A DNA stretch of 64,000 bases from Ophiosphaerella korrae (GCA_028456385.1 JALNQF010000017.1:1-64000); one strand, 5' to 3'; positions 1 through 12,177 are shown, counted from the stretch's first letter. Notes: generated from the letters alone by a model not told the origin. Numbers and translations are program-made.

Positions 1-206
1 TACTAAGATTATAAATTATAAATTTATTATATACTTAGCTTTATACTTTATATTTACTAAGATTATAAATTATAAATCTATTACGTATTCTTATTATAGT
101 TAGTTTTCTAATCTAGTTTATTTTCTTATAAGTTGTATATATTGTTATTATCTATAGTAAAGCTAATTAGTTTAAGTTAGCTTTTTCTTGTTATAACTAT
201 AATACT
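1..206 (-). repeat. Left (3') LTR of the gypsy relic, partial
   Basis: Positions 55-206 align almost without gaps to 7088-7240; differences are mostly A/G and T/C transitions. Bases 1-54 resemble the stretch just before 7088, so the LTR runs off the left edge of the window. Its right boundary was not resolved. Confidence 0.75.
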
Positions 207-1794
207 ATTCTCCTCTTTAAGTAAGTTCTTATTTCTCTACTCTAAGCCTAAAGTTATTAGTCTAGTTTCTTTATTTATTTCTAGTTCTTTATTATTCTCT
301 ATATCTTTATATTCTAATTATAATAAACTTCTTCTTATTACTTACGTTACTTATAATAGAGTTAAAATATTTCCTTGCGCTTATTATACTTAATTAAAGC
401 TTACTTATCTTATATCTTTAAAAGATAGTAAGTACTATAATAAGTATATTTTAGCTAATATTTAATATAAGTATATACCTTTAAGTATCTCTATTATAGA
501 GTATAAGTATTTAATTATTATATAATTTCTTCTTATTAAATTATATAGGGCGAGCTATTAACTAAGCTTAAAAGATACTATTATTATAGCTTATAGAAGT
601 TAAAGCTAAGTATAAGCTAACTCTATATAAGCTAAAAAATCTTTACTCTTATATTAAGTATTTTTATAAGATAAAAGCTTATAATAATACTAAATTATCT
701 AAATAGTCTTATACTTTAGAGGCTAAGATAGACTTTAAAGATATAGTTTAGGCTACTCTAGCTCTTATTATATTAGATATTCCTAACGCTTTTCTATTTA
801 GCGCTAGTAATATTAATTTTCTTAGTTTGTTATAAGGTAGTCTAGAAGGTTTTAACTTTAGAACTTTTCTAGTTTCTTAGAGTAATTAAGGTTATCTTCT
901 AGTTCCTATATTTTCTCTTATAGTTATCCTTTTTTATTTATACCTATCTATTCTACTAAGTAGTAGTTTCTTCTATTATAAAACTAGTATACTAGGATTT
1001 TTTTAACTTTTTATTTTTTTTATTCTCTATATATATCTACTTTATATACTAGTAGTTCTACGTTTTATAGTACTATCTTAAGTAGTACTATATAAAAGGT
1101 TAAGTATATTTTTATCTTATTTAGTAGTTTTAATTTTAATATAACTAGTATAACTTTTTTTTTAATCTTATATAGTCTTATTTTAATATAGTCTAGTTTT
1201 AAACTAAGTTATTTACTTTTAATATTCTTTTTAACTAACTATACTTTTTCTTCTTCTTTAAATTAAAGTCTCTATTTATACTTCTTATTATAGTATTTTA
1301 CTATTTAATTATATAAGAACTCTACGTCCTATCTTAGCTAATTATATATATCTTTAAGTCTATTAGTAAAGTTTTCTCTTCTTAGAGACTAAGATATCTA
1401 GTTTCTTAGTATCTAGTATATATTAGGTTTAAATCTATAGTTTATAAAGAAGAGTAATACTTTTATTACTATATTCTTTACGCTATTATATACTAACTAT
1501 ACTATAAGTAGTAGGTATACTTAATTATTCTAGTTATAGTTAAGGTAGTATCTTAGATATTATTATACTATCTAATTTATTTATTCTAACTATCTATCTA
1601 TTTATAGATAATATACTATTAATATTACGTATTATATTCTTAATTATATTACTATTATTCTTTATAGTTTTAATATAAATTATATATCTCTATCTATAAT
1701 AATTTTATCTAGTAGTCTATATTAACTAATTACTATTCCTAGAACTTAGTATATAGTAACTTCTATCCTACTTTTTTCTTTATATAGTTAGAAG

Positions 1795-2060
1795 TATATA
1801 TACTTTATTAATTTATCTACTATTATTAGAATTCTATTATACTTAACTCTTAATATTAAGTCTTTAGACTTAGGTAGCTTTATAATAAAGTCTATTATAA
1901 TAACTTTCTATAGTTATTTTAGTACTTCTACTAGTTATAATATTCTATATAGTATATATCTACTATATTTATTTCTATAGTATTCTATATAGTCTTGTAG
2001 TACTTCTATTACTAATTATTTTACTCTTAGAATATAGTAGTCTCTTAGTAGTCTATCTAA
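1795..2060 (-). pseudogene. Integrase core ghost
   Basis: The minus strand reads IDFIIKLPKSKDLI, then ILIIVDKLIKYIY, matching the gypsy integrase core block M-D-F-I-x-x-L-P-x-S that contains the first catalytic Asp, and the following V-D-R-x-T-K block. Upstream (about 1950-2060) sits a stop-broken segment where the zinc-binding and C-x2-C part would be expected. Integrase lying toward the left LTR fits the minus orientation. Confidence 0.75.
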
Positions 2061-2351
2061 TATTTTATTAGTACTTTAGTATCTATATACTAGTAATTTA
2101 TAAAATTATTATATAAATTCTCTTTAGATCCTTTTTAGTATATATATTCTTCTATAAGCTTATATAAATCCTTTTTAGATTTCTAGTTTTTTTATTTCTT
2201 TAGATACTTCTTATATTATTTTCTAAATCTATTTATCTAGCTTACTACTTTTTCTTTTAAGTATTATAGCTATTTTAGGTATATTTAGAACTAGGTATCT
2301 TTTCTTATTCTTAACTAAAACTATACCTATAGTATTTATTTCTTCTTATAA

Positions 2352-2520
2352 GTCTAGTCTTCTACTTAAAGTATTTATAAATTAGTTATCTTTCTCTTTT
2401 ATATATATAATTTCTAGGTTAAATATTAATAGAAATTTCTACTATCTTATATAGTATTATAATAAGTCTTTATTTATTATAAATCTTATAAAATTCTTAT
2501 AGTCTATATAGATTTTTATT
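2352..2520 (-). pseudogene. RNase H ghost
   Basis: The minus strand reads IYIDYKNFIRFI, followed by FNLEIIYIKEKDN and ending NTLSRRL. These match the gypsy RNase H blocks T-D-H-K-N-L, F-x-I-x-Y-x-x-G-x-x-N and A-D-A-L-S-R-R, with His to Tyr, Gly to Glu and Ala to Thr substitutions, all C-to-T / G-to-A on one strand or the other. Confidence 0.75.
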
Positions 2521-3119
2521 TAGTACTTTACTTTTTATAAATATACTCTCTATTATTTAAATACTTTATTAATTACTAGTATCTCTTTATTATAGATTAA
2601 GTAGTTAAGTTCTACTAGTTTTATTTTCTTAGAAAAGTACTTAACTAAGTATTCTTATTTAGTTCTTAGGTTTTCTTGTATTAGTACTATTCTATAGACT
2701 AAGTTAGATATATCTATTTTTACTATTACTAGTAGGTCTAGGTTATATATTCTAATAACTAGGTTTTCTATAAACTTCCTTTTAATTTTATTAAATACTT
2801 TATTATATTCTTTTATCTATTTAAATAGTATATCTTTCTTTATAAGTCTTGTTATTAGTTTTATATCTTTAGACTATCTTACTATTAACTTCTTATAGAA
2901 GTTTACTAACCTATAGAATTATTATACTTCTTTTAGGTTCTTTAGTATTAGCTATTTATTAATTAATTTAATCTTTTCTAGATTAATCTTTATTTTTCTA
3001 GGTTTAATAATAAACTTAAGGAAATCTATTTCCTTTATATAGAATTTTTATTTTCTTATTTTAAGAAATAGTTTATTTTCTACTAGCCTTTCTAGTACTT
3101 TATATATATATTATACGTG

Positions 3120-3385
3120 TTCTTCTTCTATTTCTAAGAATATAAAGATATTATCTAGGTATATAAATATAAATATATCTAAGTACTCTTTTAGTACTAT
3201 ATTAATTCTTTCTTAAAATACTACTAGTATATTTATTAATCTAAAAGGTATAACTAGGTATTTATATAGTTTATATTATATTCTAAATACTATTTTCTAT
3301 TTATTACCTTTCTTAATTCTAATTTAGTAGTAAGCGTTTTAGATATCTAGTTTTATAAAGATCTTTACTTTTTATAGCTTATTTT
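3120..3385 (-). pseudogene. Reverse transcriptase ghost
   Basis: Reading the minus strand through stops gives, in order, FIKLDI*NAYY*IRI, then *KIVFRI*YKLYKYLVIPF, then YLDNIFIF. These are the gypsy RT blocks F-T-K-L-D-L-R-x-A-Y-x-x-I-R-I, W-K-T-A-F-x-T-x-Y-G-x-Y-E-Y-x-V-M-P-F and the catalytic YLDD box. The second catalytic Asp now reads Asn (YLDN, + strand 3150-3161), a G-to-A change. Stops replace Trp (WKTAF) and Arg codons. Confidence 0.85.
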
Positions 3386-5269
3386 ATATTTTATTTATTT
3401 ATAGTAAAGGGTATTAGTTCTTATTTATTATTATATTAGTTTTTTTAAAATCTACGTAAAGTCTTTTATTATTTATCTCTTTTTTATCTATAAATATAAG
3501 TCTATATACTACTAAGGACTTAGATTCTTATATTTATTTTTTTCTTATTACGTTTTTAATAAATACTTATTTAATCTTAGATTCTTTTTCTATTTTTCTA
3601 TAAACTAGGCTCTATTTTATATCTTTATCTTCTTTTAAGTTTATTACTAAATCCTATAGCTAATATTCTAAAAAGTAGTCTTTAGGTTCTATAAGTTATT
3701 TTTCTTACTTCTTATATTTTTTAGGGAATTCTCTTTTATAGGTGCTTATATTAGCTTTTAATATATTTATCTTATAGTAGTTAATTTTTTCTATTCTTTA
3801 ATTAATATATAGGTTAGTTATTTATAACTATAGTATCTCTAATATTATATTTTATTTATTATTAATTATTGTTATATCTATAACTATATTTTTAATTATT
3901 ATTTCTTTTAGTTCTAGTATAGAAAGAACTATTTTAAACCTAATAGGTTCTTAGAATAGTTTTCCTTTAATTATACTTAATTATTAAGAGTACTTCTTTA
4001 TTATATAATATATTCTTTATATTTCTATAAACTTTTTTAATATAAAGTTCTTTATAGCTCTACTATTAATTATTAATTATACTTTCTTTTCTTAATACGT
4101 ACTTATTTATATAATATATAGGCCTTTTATACCTTCTAGCTATTCTTACTTAGGCTAGTTTATAAATTATCTATTTTTTTAAGGCTTTAGCTTTATTTTA
4201 AGCTTATAGTCTTTATACTTTAGATATTTATTATATATATATTTATACTATAGTCTTCCTTAGACGTATTTTTTAGATAGTTTTAGTCTAGGCCTTACTA
4301 CTACGTAACTTTCTTCTAGTATTACTTCTTATCCTTAAATATTTTCTACTAGAATTACTCTTATATAATTATAGCTTCTTCTTTTTATAAGCTATATACT
4401 ATTACTTACTTTAGAGTTTCTATATATAATATAATTTTTATCTAAGTATAATATCTATAATACTTTAAAGTATACTAAGTATTTTAGGTCTATTATTTTA
4501 TTATCTTCTTCTTAGTATTTATCTTTTCTAAGTATTTCTATTATTAGAATATAGTATACTACTAGTATTCTAAGTATATAAGCTTTATTAATCTATTATA
4601 TCTTTTTTATAAAGAACTACTATTCTCTTTATATAAGTATTTTTCTTACTATAACTATATATTACTTTATTTATTCTTAAAATAGTATAAACTTTATTTT
4701 TTTAAAATTATATTCTTTCTAGTCTTTATATATTTTCTCTATACTTATAACTAGTAAGTATTTCTAAATAAACTTCTACTATTTATTTTATTTCTTTATA
4801 TCTATTATTATATAGCTATTATAGCTATATATATTTAGCTAGGTATACTTTATACTTTTTATACTAACTTCTTTTTTACTTTTTTACTATCTTTTAGAAG
4901 AAGCTATAGTAGCCTCTTTATCTAGTACTAGTCTTTTAGCCTAGATTAATAGGGTCTAGAGCTTTTCTCTTTCTAGATCTTCTTCTAGTAAGTCTATTAT
5001 ATAAGCTATTTCTTCTAGCTATACTTTTATTCTTTCTTTTATTACTACTACTTTATTCTTTTATAGAAACTAACTTACTCTCTATTTACTAATAAGATAT
5101 ATATAGTAGTTATTTTTATAATAAAAGGTTTAGTAGAGTATTATATACTATAATTCTTTATTTCTAGCTACTTTCTCTTAAAGTTTAGCTTATACTTTTA
5201 GTACTTCTTTCTTACTTTTAGTTATCTTTAACTAAGCTTCTTTATCTTTCTTATAGTTTTTACTTCTAT

Positions 5270-5380
5270 AGTCTTTTATAAAGTATCTTAGTTTTTTATA
5301 TTTATAGTATACTATATCTTTCTTTTTTTATAATTAGTAATCTTTTATATAGTAGCTATTCTTACTATAATTAAAGTATA
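5270..5380 (-). pseudogene. gag zinc-knuckle ghost (two CCHC boxes)
   Basis: On the minus strand two consecutive segments keep the C-x2-C-x4-H-x4-C spacing, but Cys and His are read as Tyr: Y-FN-Y-SKNS-Y-YIKD-Y, then Y-YK-Y-KKLR-Y-FIKD-Y. G-to-A change turns TGT into TAT, so this is what RIP would do to two retroviral-type CCHC knuckles. It marks the nucleocapsid end of gag. Confidence 0.65.
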
Positions 5381-6853
5381 TAAAGTTTTTCTTTTTTTTT
5401 CTTTTTATCTTTATTAGTATTAAGGATTATAGAGTCTCTTTTATTATAGTTCTAGGTAGATCCTCTATACTTATTCTTTTTCTATTCTTAAAGATTATTA
5501 TTAATTTATATTACTTATTACTTTAGAGCTTCTAGTATCTTAGGTTTCTCTATATAAATTATCTTATATTAGATTTTTAAGTTTAGTCTTTATTTAAATT
5601 ATAATATTAAAGCTAATTTATTCTATTCTATATTTTATAATAGTTATTTAAACTATAATATATATTCTAGAATACTCTTATTTTATATAAGCTTTTCTAG
5701 CCTTTCTTTAGCTTATTAGGTAATATCTATATCTCTAAATACTACTCTTATTTATTTAGTAAAGTATTTATAACTTCTAAAAATAGCTTTAGTTTTATCT
5801 TTTTATATTATTAGAGTATATATTATATAATCTATTTAGTAAGGTTTAAACTATCTTATTATATCTTCTTTAAAGTATATTCTAATATATATTACTTTCT
5901 TTTCTTCTATATAAAAGTATAGTACTTATATATCTATCTAGAGTTATACTAATACTATAAAAGGTTTTAGTTTTTCTCTTATTCTATTAAACTTCTTAAG
6001 TATAGGTATCTTTAGAAGTTTCTTTATTATACTTATCTTTAGGTATTAAGTAATTAGTTTTATTTAGTTCTATCCTTTTATAATAGCTTTAATCTAGGCT
6101 TTATTCTATTTTATATATTCTTAGAGTTTTTTATTCTAAGTTTCTAAAGCGTTAATTACTATTTTTATATTTTTTTTCTTAGAGATTAGGTTATTTATAT
6201 ATTTTCTAATTACTTTCTATATAGTATTATCTAACTTATAACTACTTATAAGTACTTTAGCTACTTTCTTTATTAGACTTTCTACTATTATATTAGCTTA
6301 GACTATATACTACTTATACTTTACTTTTTATAATAACTAAATTAGTAAAGTATAATAGGTATACTAAAGTTAACTTTCTAATAACGTTTAGAAGTTATTA
6401 GTAGATTATAAAGTAATAATAAAAGCTTATATTATAATTAAGTAATAACTATAAATAATAGTTAATTTGTGTATATAATATTAAGTATTAGCGTTCTAGG
6501 TTAGAGATTAGATTACTAATACTATCCTAATAATACGCATTCTATTAACTATATATTCCTACTAATCTATTAATCTATTACTTATATCTAGTCTTAGTAA
6601 CTATAGATTATAGATTACTAATCTATTAATCTATAATTATATTTTATCTATATACTTAATAGATTAAGAGATTACTTATATATCCTAATTATAAGTAGTT
6701 TCCTAATTAAGGTTATTACTCTACTTGTCCTATACTTTGTTATTACTTAAGTTAGGACTAATTAGTTCTATCTCGATTTCTCTTATTACTATTATAACAA
6801 GAGTACTAAGTAAACTTACTAATATACTTTTTCTAGCTAAAGATTTACTAGCT

Positions 6854-6891
6854 ACTAGGTAACTACTCTACTTACTAAGTAGTTACCTAGT
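6854..6891. repeat. Perfect 14-bp inverted repeat
   Basis: ACTAGGTAACTACT (6854-6867) and its exact reverse complement (6878-6891) are separated by 10 bp. It lies between gag and the 5' LTR of the relic, in the leader. Perfect symmetry in otherwise RIP-scrambled DNA is notable; it may be a transcript hairpin of the element or a small separate insertion. Confidence 0.7.
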
Positions 6892-7087
6892 ATATATAGC
6901 TTTAATACTTCTCTTTTAGTTAGCTTTCTATCTACTATTTACTTTCTTTTAATTAACTAGTTACTATACTTTCTAGAGCTATCTTACGTAAAGTCTACTT
7001 TATAATACCTAATATTTTTCTTATACTTTATTACTTTATTAATTTTTACTTTATAAAGTTATAAAGCTAGCTTTATAGCTTTATAGT

Positions 7088-7240
7088 TACTAAGATTATA
7101 AAGTTATAAAGTTATTACGTGTCTTTATTATAGTTAACTTTCTAATTAAGCTTATTATCTTATAGGTTATATACATTGTTATCTTCTATTATAGGGCTAA
7201 TTAGTTCTATTTAGATTTCTTCTATTATAGCTATAATATT
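7088..7240 (-). repeat. Right (5') LTR segment of the gypsy relic
   Basis: Matches 55-206 over its whole length, including the shared start TACTAAGATTATAAA and end CTATAATA. A weaker third relative of this block lies near 6700-6800, so the LTR may extend left or contain internal duplication. Because the coding ghosts run on the minus strand, this is the 5' LTR. Confidence 0.75.
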
Positions 7241-7387
7241 ATCTATATCTTTCTTTAATCTTATATAAGTAGAGTTTATTAGCTAATCCTAATTAGTTTA
7301 GCTTAGCTTCTAATCTAGTAAAAGAATCTAAGAATACTCTTAATCTTTTTCTTATTAAAGTAATAATAGCTTACTCGCTTTCGATAG

Positions 7388-7736
7388 AGCTACAGACCGA
7401 AACGTTAGATAGATATACGTAGCATTTAACTGCACTGTGGTACCAGCAAAACATAGAGTTGATGGCTTCCGAGAGCTCTGCCCTGCTAGATTTGTCGATG
7501 CAGCAAGTGTCTACCTAGAAGAATTGCAGTCCGTCCTTCGCAGCTTGCTTTCCACAAAGGGCAAGCTTGCGATAACCTGCCTTGTCCATGCCTGTACGTT
7601 CCGTCAAATCTTTATAGCTAACTTCTTTATGGTCTGCTCCCCAACTATGCGAAAGAATGGCATATTGTGGGACATGGTTGCCCACATATTCGAGCAGGCT
7701 GAAGTCGCCGTTATCTTCGACGCGCAAAAAACGCAT
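7388..7736 (-). pseudogene. HET-domain (heterokaryon incompatibility) gene, 5' fragment
   Basis: From ATG 7736 the minus strand reads MRFLRVEDNG..., then YAILSHSWG, then YRKLALCGKQAAKDGLQFF, a TAG stop at 7517-7515, then in the same frame VDTCCIDKSSRAELSEAINS and KCYVYLSNVS. This is the start of a HET domain (vegetative-incompatibility/NLR-associated family), whose signature is A-I-L-S-H-x-W and Y-x-W-x-D-T-C-C-I-D-K. The stop sits exactly where the conserved Trp before VDTCCID belongs (TGG to TAG, CpA to TpA on the opposite strand). Similarity ends near 7388, where the AT-rich relic begins, so the gene is truncated by the element or its mutation front. It is non-functional as seen; ATGs upstream of 7736 are less likely starts. 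Confidence 0.8.
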
Positions 7737-9623
7737 GCGGGGAAAGCTATGAGTGAGCTCCTGCTGAGGGGACCATGAGGTAGATGTAGACAAGCTGCAC
7801 ACGGATCGGCGAGCCAAGGACTGCGACGTGTTGGCTAGCATATTCTTGAAAGTACTCTCAAAACGAGCTAGTGGGGCAGCGCAAAGCGGCTGAGCTGCTC
7901 CATAATCAATATCACATGGTAAATGTATGGTTAATACGCAATATCCAGAATAGTAAGGAACATGGTCGGGAACTAGATGTCGCTACTGTTAGCAGGGGGG
8001 AAGGCTGACCTGGCTATACAGTACTTTTTTAGTTTGACCTATAACTGAGAAGTATCTTCTTGTACTGTCGTAGGTCACGTGCCTCAACTAACGGCGCTGG
8101 ATGAGTGCCTGTAGCTTACCTTGCTGAGCCGTGCGCTCCACGTGCCCACGCGGGGTTTATCGCCAAATCGCAGTCAAACCTGAGTCGTGCTAGCGCTCTT
8201 AGAGTCTCACGTGGGTATGGTTAAATTATAGCTTTGCTATTTCTAATTTTTCCTTACAATTAGAATATCAAGCTCTCTTTTGTTAACCTTGCTTGATATG
8301 GCATCAGGTCACTGCTGAAGGCACAACGAACTTGAATATATAGAAACTTCGCTCGGTTGGTAGACTTTACATACCTATCTACAACTCAACAAATTTTGGA
8401 TGGGATACACAAACTTTATAGTCAATCCGAGACCGTTCGGAGTAGCGCTATCGTATATGCCTGTGCTGTAATATAGTATTACAAGCTAAGCAAGTGTCTC
8501 ATCTAAAAGATATGGACTGTGAAGAAGCTTGTGATTTAAAGTGTTTCTTCCGTGACTTTATGGTGATAAACAATACCGGCGGATTCTCGCTGCACAGGGT
8601 TTCTCGTTGCGCAGGGACGGACATTGCCCCTGCTATACTTATAACCATCGAGAAAAAGATCCTAAATAATCCTAATAACTTTTAGCTACTATCATATGTC
8701 ACCTATATCTCAGCTGTTCAGTTGACCGTGTCTCTCGGTCACATATGGTCAATATTGATCCATATTACTTTGAAGTAAATATTTCTGAGGTTAGGTTATA
8801 GTATTCACCGGGGAGAAAAGTTAGTACTATTTTGGGGCCTCAGGATAAGCACGCGCTATTCGGTCCTCAGTCCCTAGGTAGACAAGCAATAAGCAGCTTT
8901 GCCTAACAATTGCACCAGGTAGTCGCTATCATATAGAACATGCTGGAAAACAACCTCATGAATCCTCCTCTTCCAGCTTAATATTATCCTTCTTCGGCGA
9001 CCTCGGCTGTAACCATTCGCTGATATCATAATATTGCTTGTCCAGCCTATCCCATCCCATTGAGCACCAGTTGAAAATCACATGCCAGTACTTTTCCTCG
9101 TTTGAAATCGGTTCGACCTTAGTTGGTATGTCTGGGGTGTTTTCCATCTTTGTAAACCTGCATATCATCAGCCAAGTGATTTATCTTCATCTCTCTGCAA
9201 TTGTCCTCGCACTTGGACCATTTACAGTGTAAACGAATTGCGGTGCATAGTTGGTCCTGCCAGAGATATCTTGGCAGTCGCACCTCTACACACTCAAATG
9301 CATGCCAGTTGCCAAGTTCTTAGAATGCATATCCCTGGCTTCATGATAGACATCAGAGGAATTTTAGGTATCGTACATCTCATGACAATCGTCTAACGGC
9401 ATGCCATGGTAAGATTTCAGAATGTACAGGTGCGCGGCTTTCAAGACTCTCCCGTTATAGGTTGAACATTGCGTCCCGAGTATACAGTTGGTTTTGCCCA
9501 GAAAATGAGACAAATCCAAAAACGATGTGCTGAGGATGTGAGCGACAAGTCGAAATGTCACACATAGGAGGGTAATGTAAGTGATATGAAAATATCGGCG
9601 CGAACAGCGATATATCGGTCAAC
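7737..9623. other. Intergenic, no supported gene
   Basis: About 1.9 kb of normal composition between the HET relic and the transcription-factor relic. The only frame of note is minus 9168-8956 (70 codons; acidic C-terminus, Trp-rich middle with WHVIFNW and ISEWL), which could be a terminal exon but matches no family I know. No RNA gene was recognised. Confidence 0.5.
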
Positions 9624-11501
9624 TTACCCTTGGTCGTCGCCAGAAAAGCTATCACGAGATGCTCCAGAAATCATCTCTTGCAGCTTCGCTAAATCTATTG
9701 GATCAGCGCGGTTTTCCATCCATCTTATACGTCCTTGGAGCCAGTTTTTGAAAGCAATAGGCAAATGCGGAACTGACTGTAAGCTGTAAAGCTGGGATAA
9801 CATATGGTAGATACTGGATGGTGGAAGTCCTTTTGCCGGCGGATGTATACGCGCAGGTGTATCAGTCTCAAATTCGGTATCATTGTTTTCGGCTTGGAAT
9901 CTCGATTTCCTGTTTGACCCCAGCGTAGAGGTAGGGTGCTCATGCCATGGAGTATGGCCGGATGGCTTTCGGGAGCTAAATGGAATAGATGTACTGGCAG
10001 TATTTTGAGGTTTTGGTGACTGATTTAAGAAGCGCAACGAAAGAGGTTGCTCAGTAGGTTGATGATTTGCCATCAATTCTAGATAGCCTGCAAGTTGGGG
10101 AACCGTAGCTGCTATTTCAATAGCCGACTTCTAGATACATTTCTCTGACTCGGCTAGTTGTACTTCTAGAAGCTCCTTATTACTTGCAACAGAGGACGCA
10201 AACAAGAGGTGGCATTGTCGAAGGATGACTTGGTGCAGGCGTATGCGTGAAGATCGCACATTATTCCAGAGATGCGCAGTGAAACGGCGAGTATATACTA
10301 GAATACGTGAGTGAAGGTAAAGCATAATGAAGGGCTCGTTAGTGGCCTACCGTGATAGTAACCATTAAAAGCCAATTGCTCCGCGTTTTCTGGAGGTATT
10401 CGAAAACTTTTGAATTGTCCGTGGGGTGGCATGTTCTCTGAAAACTTTGACAAACTATCGTCAATCGCCAAAGCCCGCCGGATAATGACTCCAGGATGCT
10501 TGATTGTATGGTCATGCAATGCCTGCCTGAATTGCACCAATTTGGAAACGATGCTTAGGAAGTCACTATGCACGGAGTCGGAACGAGACGACGCCTCAAC
10601 ATACTTCTTCAGTTCAGCGAATTTGGGCGGCAGAGGTACATGTGAGACCCAGCAGTTGATTATAATACTCTGTATCAAGGTATGGAACAGCTTGTATGAA
10701 ATGTCAGTCAAACCCCCCTGCTTTAATTTTAGCAAAGAAACGGTTACGGCTCCGCTAAGGTGCCTCGAACAATTATCAAGGCCGCTCAGCTGTGGAATGA
10801 TCAGGACCTCGAACATTGCTGCGGTGATGATAGACAGAAGCGTTGCATCCGAGATTGTTGCCTTTGGATCCGATATTGCAGTATTGATGCCCCGAATTGC
10901 GCCAAGGTAGCTTTTTATAGCAGCATCATTGATCTCTTTGGAGCGAGTTTGTTTTGCGTAGCCAGCCAAACCAGCAGCCATGATACCCTGGCGTAATCCT
11001 GGGTCCGAATAACCTTCCTTGGCATAGAATTTCGGAAGATAGTAAAGCTGTGAAGCAGCTGGATTAACCCCAACGTATGTTGACATGAAGAAGCTAATAC
11101 CAAGGTCGTCCACTGGTTGGTACATAACCAAATCGGACAATGATACAGGCACGTTCGCCACAGCTGGAATCAGCGCGTTCTCCTTGGAGCCGACACGTTT
11201 GCTTTGAGTTTCATCGTTGTCGGATATACGGCCCTGGTTTCTACGGACGATTCGTTGGCTTTCGTCATGGAACATTAAGTCCACAATGTTGCGATAACCT
11301 GGACATACACGACCAACTTTTACACACTGCCCGCATGCAGGAACAGCTAGGTCGCACTAAAGATATTAACGAGGACGTCTAGTACATCGTCGAACAAATC
11401 GAGAGCATTCTGGGGTAATGCCTCGATAATTCAGGACTTACTTTACTGCGTCGCTTCCTACATTCACCGCATGCGGCAGATGGCTTGCCGCGGTAGACCA
11501 T
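9624..11501 (-). pseudogene. Zn2Cys6 transcription factor with an in-frame TAG
   Basis: Three exons: 11501-11442, 11356-10351, 10297-9624; introns of 85 and 53 nt with GTAAGT/TTTAG and GTAGGC/CTAG ends. Exon 1 ends ACGECRKRRSK and exon 2 starts CDLAVPACGQCVKVGRVCPG, which together form a complete C-x2-C-x6-C-x6-C-x2-C-x6-C binuclear zinc cluster at the N-terminus. The middle (YYLPKFY, helical repeats) and the end (SIYHMLSQLYSL, RIRWMENRADPIDLAKLQ) match the fungal C6 regulators that have an LxxLY-rich C-terminus. The joined frame is 579 codons plus stop. Codon 411 (10133-10131) is TAG in ESEKCI-stop-KSAIEIAATVPQLAG, where I expect Gln; CAG to TAG is a CpA to TpA change. The frame is otherwise intact. 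It would make a 410-residue protein with the zinc cluster but no C-terminus, so it is probably a recent pseudogene. Confidence 0.8.
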
Positions 11502-12177
11502 CTCAATCCGGAGATTTTGTTGGTTTTTACGCCCGGCACCTGCATGAGCAGCATAGGCGAGCAGAGCGGGTTACGCGGGCATGCAGGATATATTGCTTGA
11601 GGCTTTTGTCTCTACATAAAATAAAGCAAGGCGTCGAACAATGTTGCACTACACAAGGCGAGTCCGTGGATGTCGTAATATGCGAACGTGGCGCCGGTCG
11701 TTGAGCCGGAAGGAATTGTCGAGGAGCGAGGATGACCACTACCGGTAGCCAGGGCTTGAGGCTCCGACGCTAGAGCCAAAATCGGTCATCTAGCGAGACA
11801 TCATGCCCCTGTCAAGTGTGGAGTAATAACGCCGCACTGCTGAAGCGCTGTGAATGTGTTTTCGTGGTGTTTCTACCAAGGCTGCGATGAAACCCTGCAC
11901 TGGCGGTCAACAAACCAGGCAACGACAAACAGTGGAATCTCTCATAAAAGGAGACTGCTATTTATTTGCTTCCATATATACAAGAGCACTCGAAACTCAA
12001 ACAAGAGGTTGTGTAATTGTCAGGACGACTTCAGGTGTATCTTATACTACGTAGGCCTCAAGGATATAGTCGTAGGGACCGAGCCGACTCGTGGGTGGCC
12101 GTAATGAACGTGAAATTATGTAGGGATAGCTATGGTTTCTTGCGTCAAAAGGAATATGAGGCTAAGGAAGGCTAGAC

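Larger units (their letters stand above)
1..7300 (-). mobile_element. RIP-degraded Ty3/gypsy LTR retrotransposon
   Basis: About 7.3 kb of extremely AT-rich DNA with no open frame of useful length, ending sharply near 7380 where composition returns to normal. Read on the minus strand through stop codons, it shows gag-type zinc knuckles (about 5.3 kb), reverse transcriptase (about 3.1-3.4 kb), RNase H (about 2.35-2.52 kb) and integrase (about 1.8-1.9 kb). This is the PR-RT-RH-IN order of Ty3/gypsy (Metaviridae) elements. Similar blocks at 55-206 and 7088-7240 are the two LTR regions; the left one is cut by the window edge. Stops are mostly TAG/TAA where Trp or Gln codons are expected, and Cys, His and Gly codons read as Tyr or Ser/Arg, as expected of RIP on both strands. 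The element cannot be active. The exact right end is uncertain (7250-7385). Confidence 0.9.

Noticed and set aside
9364..9655. Extra C-terminal exons for the zinc-cluster gene
   Set aside because: A GTAAGT overlaps the stop codon, but the family already ends near the DLAKLQ motif and the downstream frames did not match the family convincingly.
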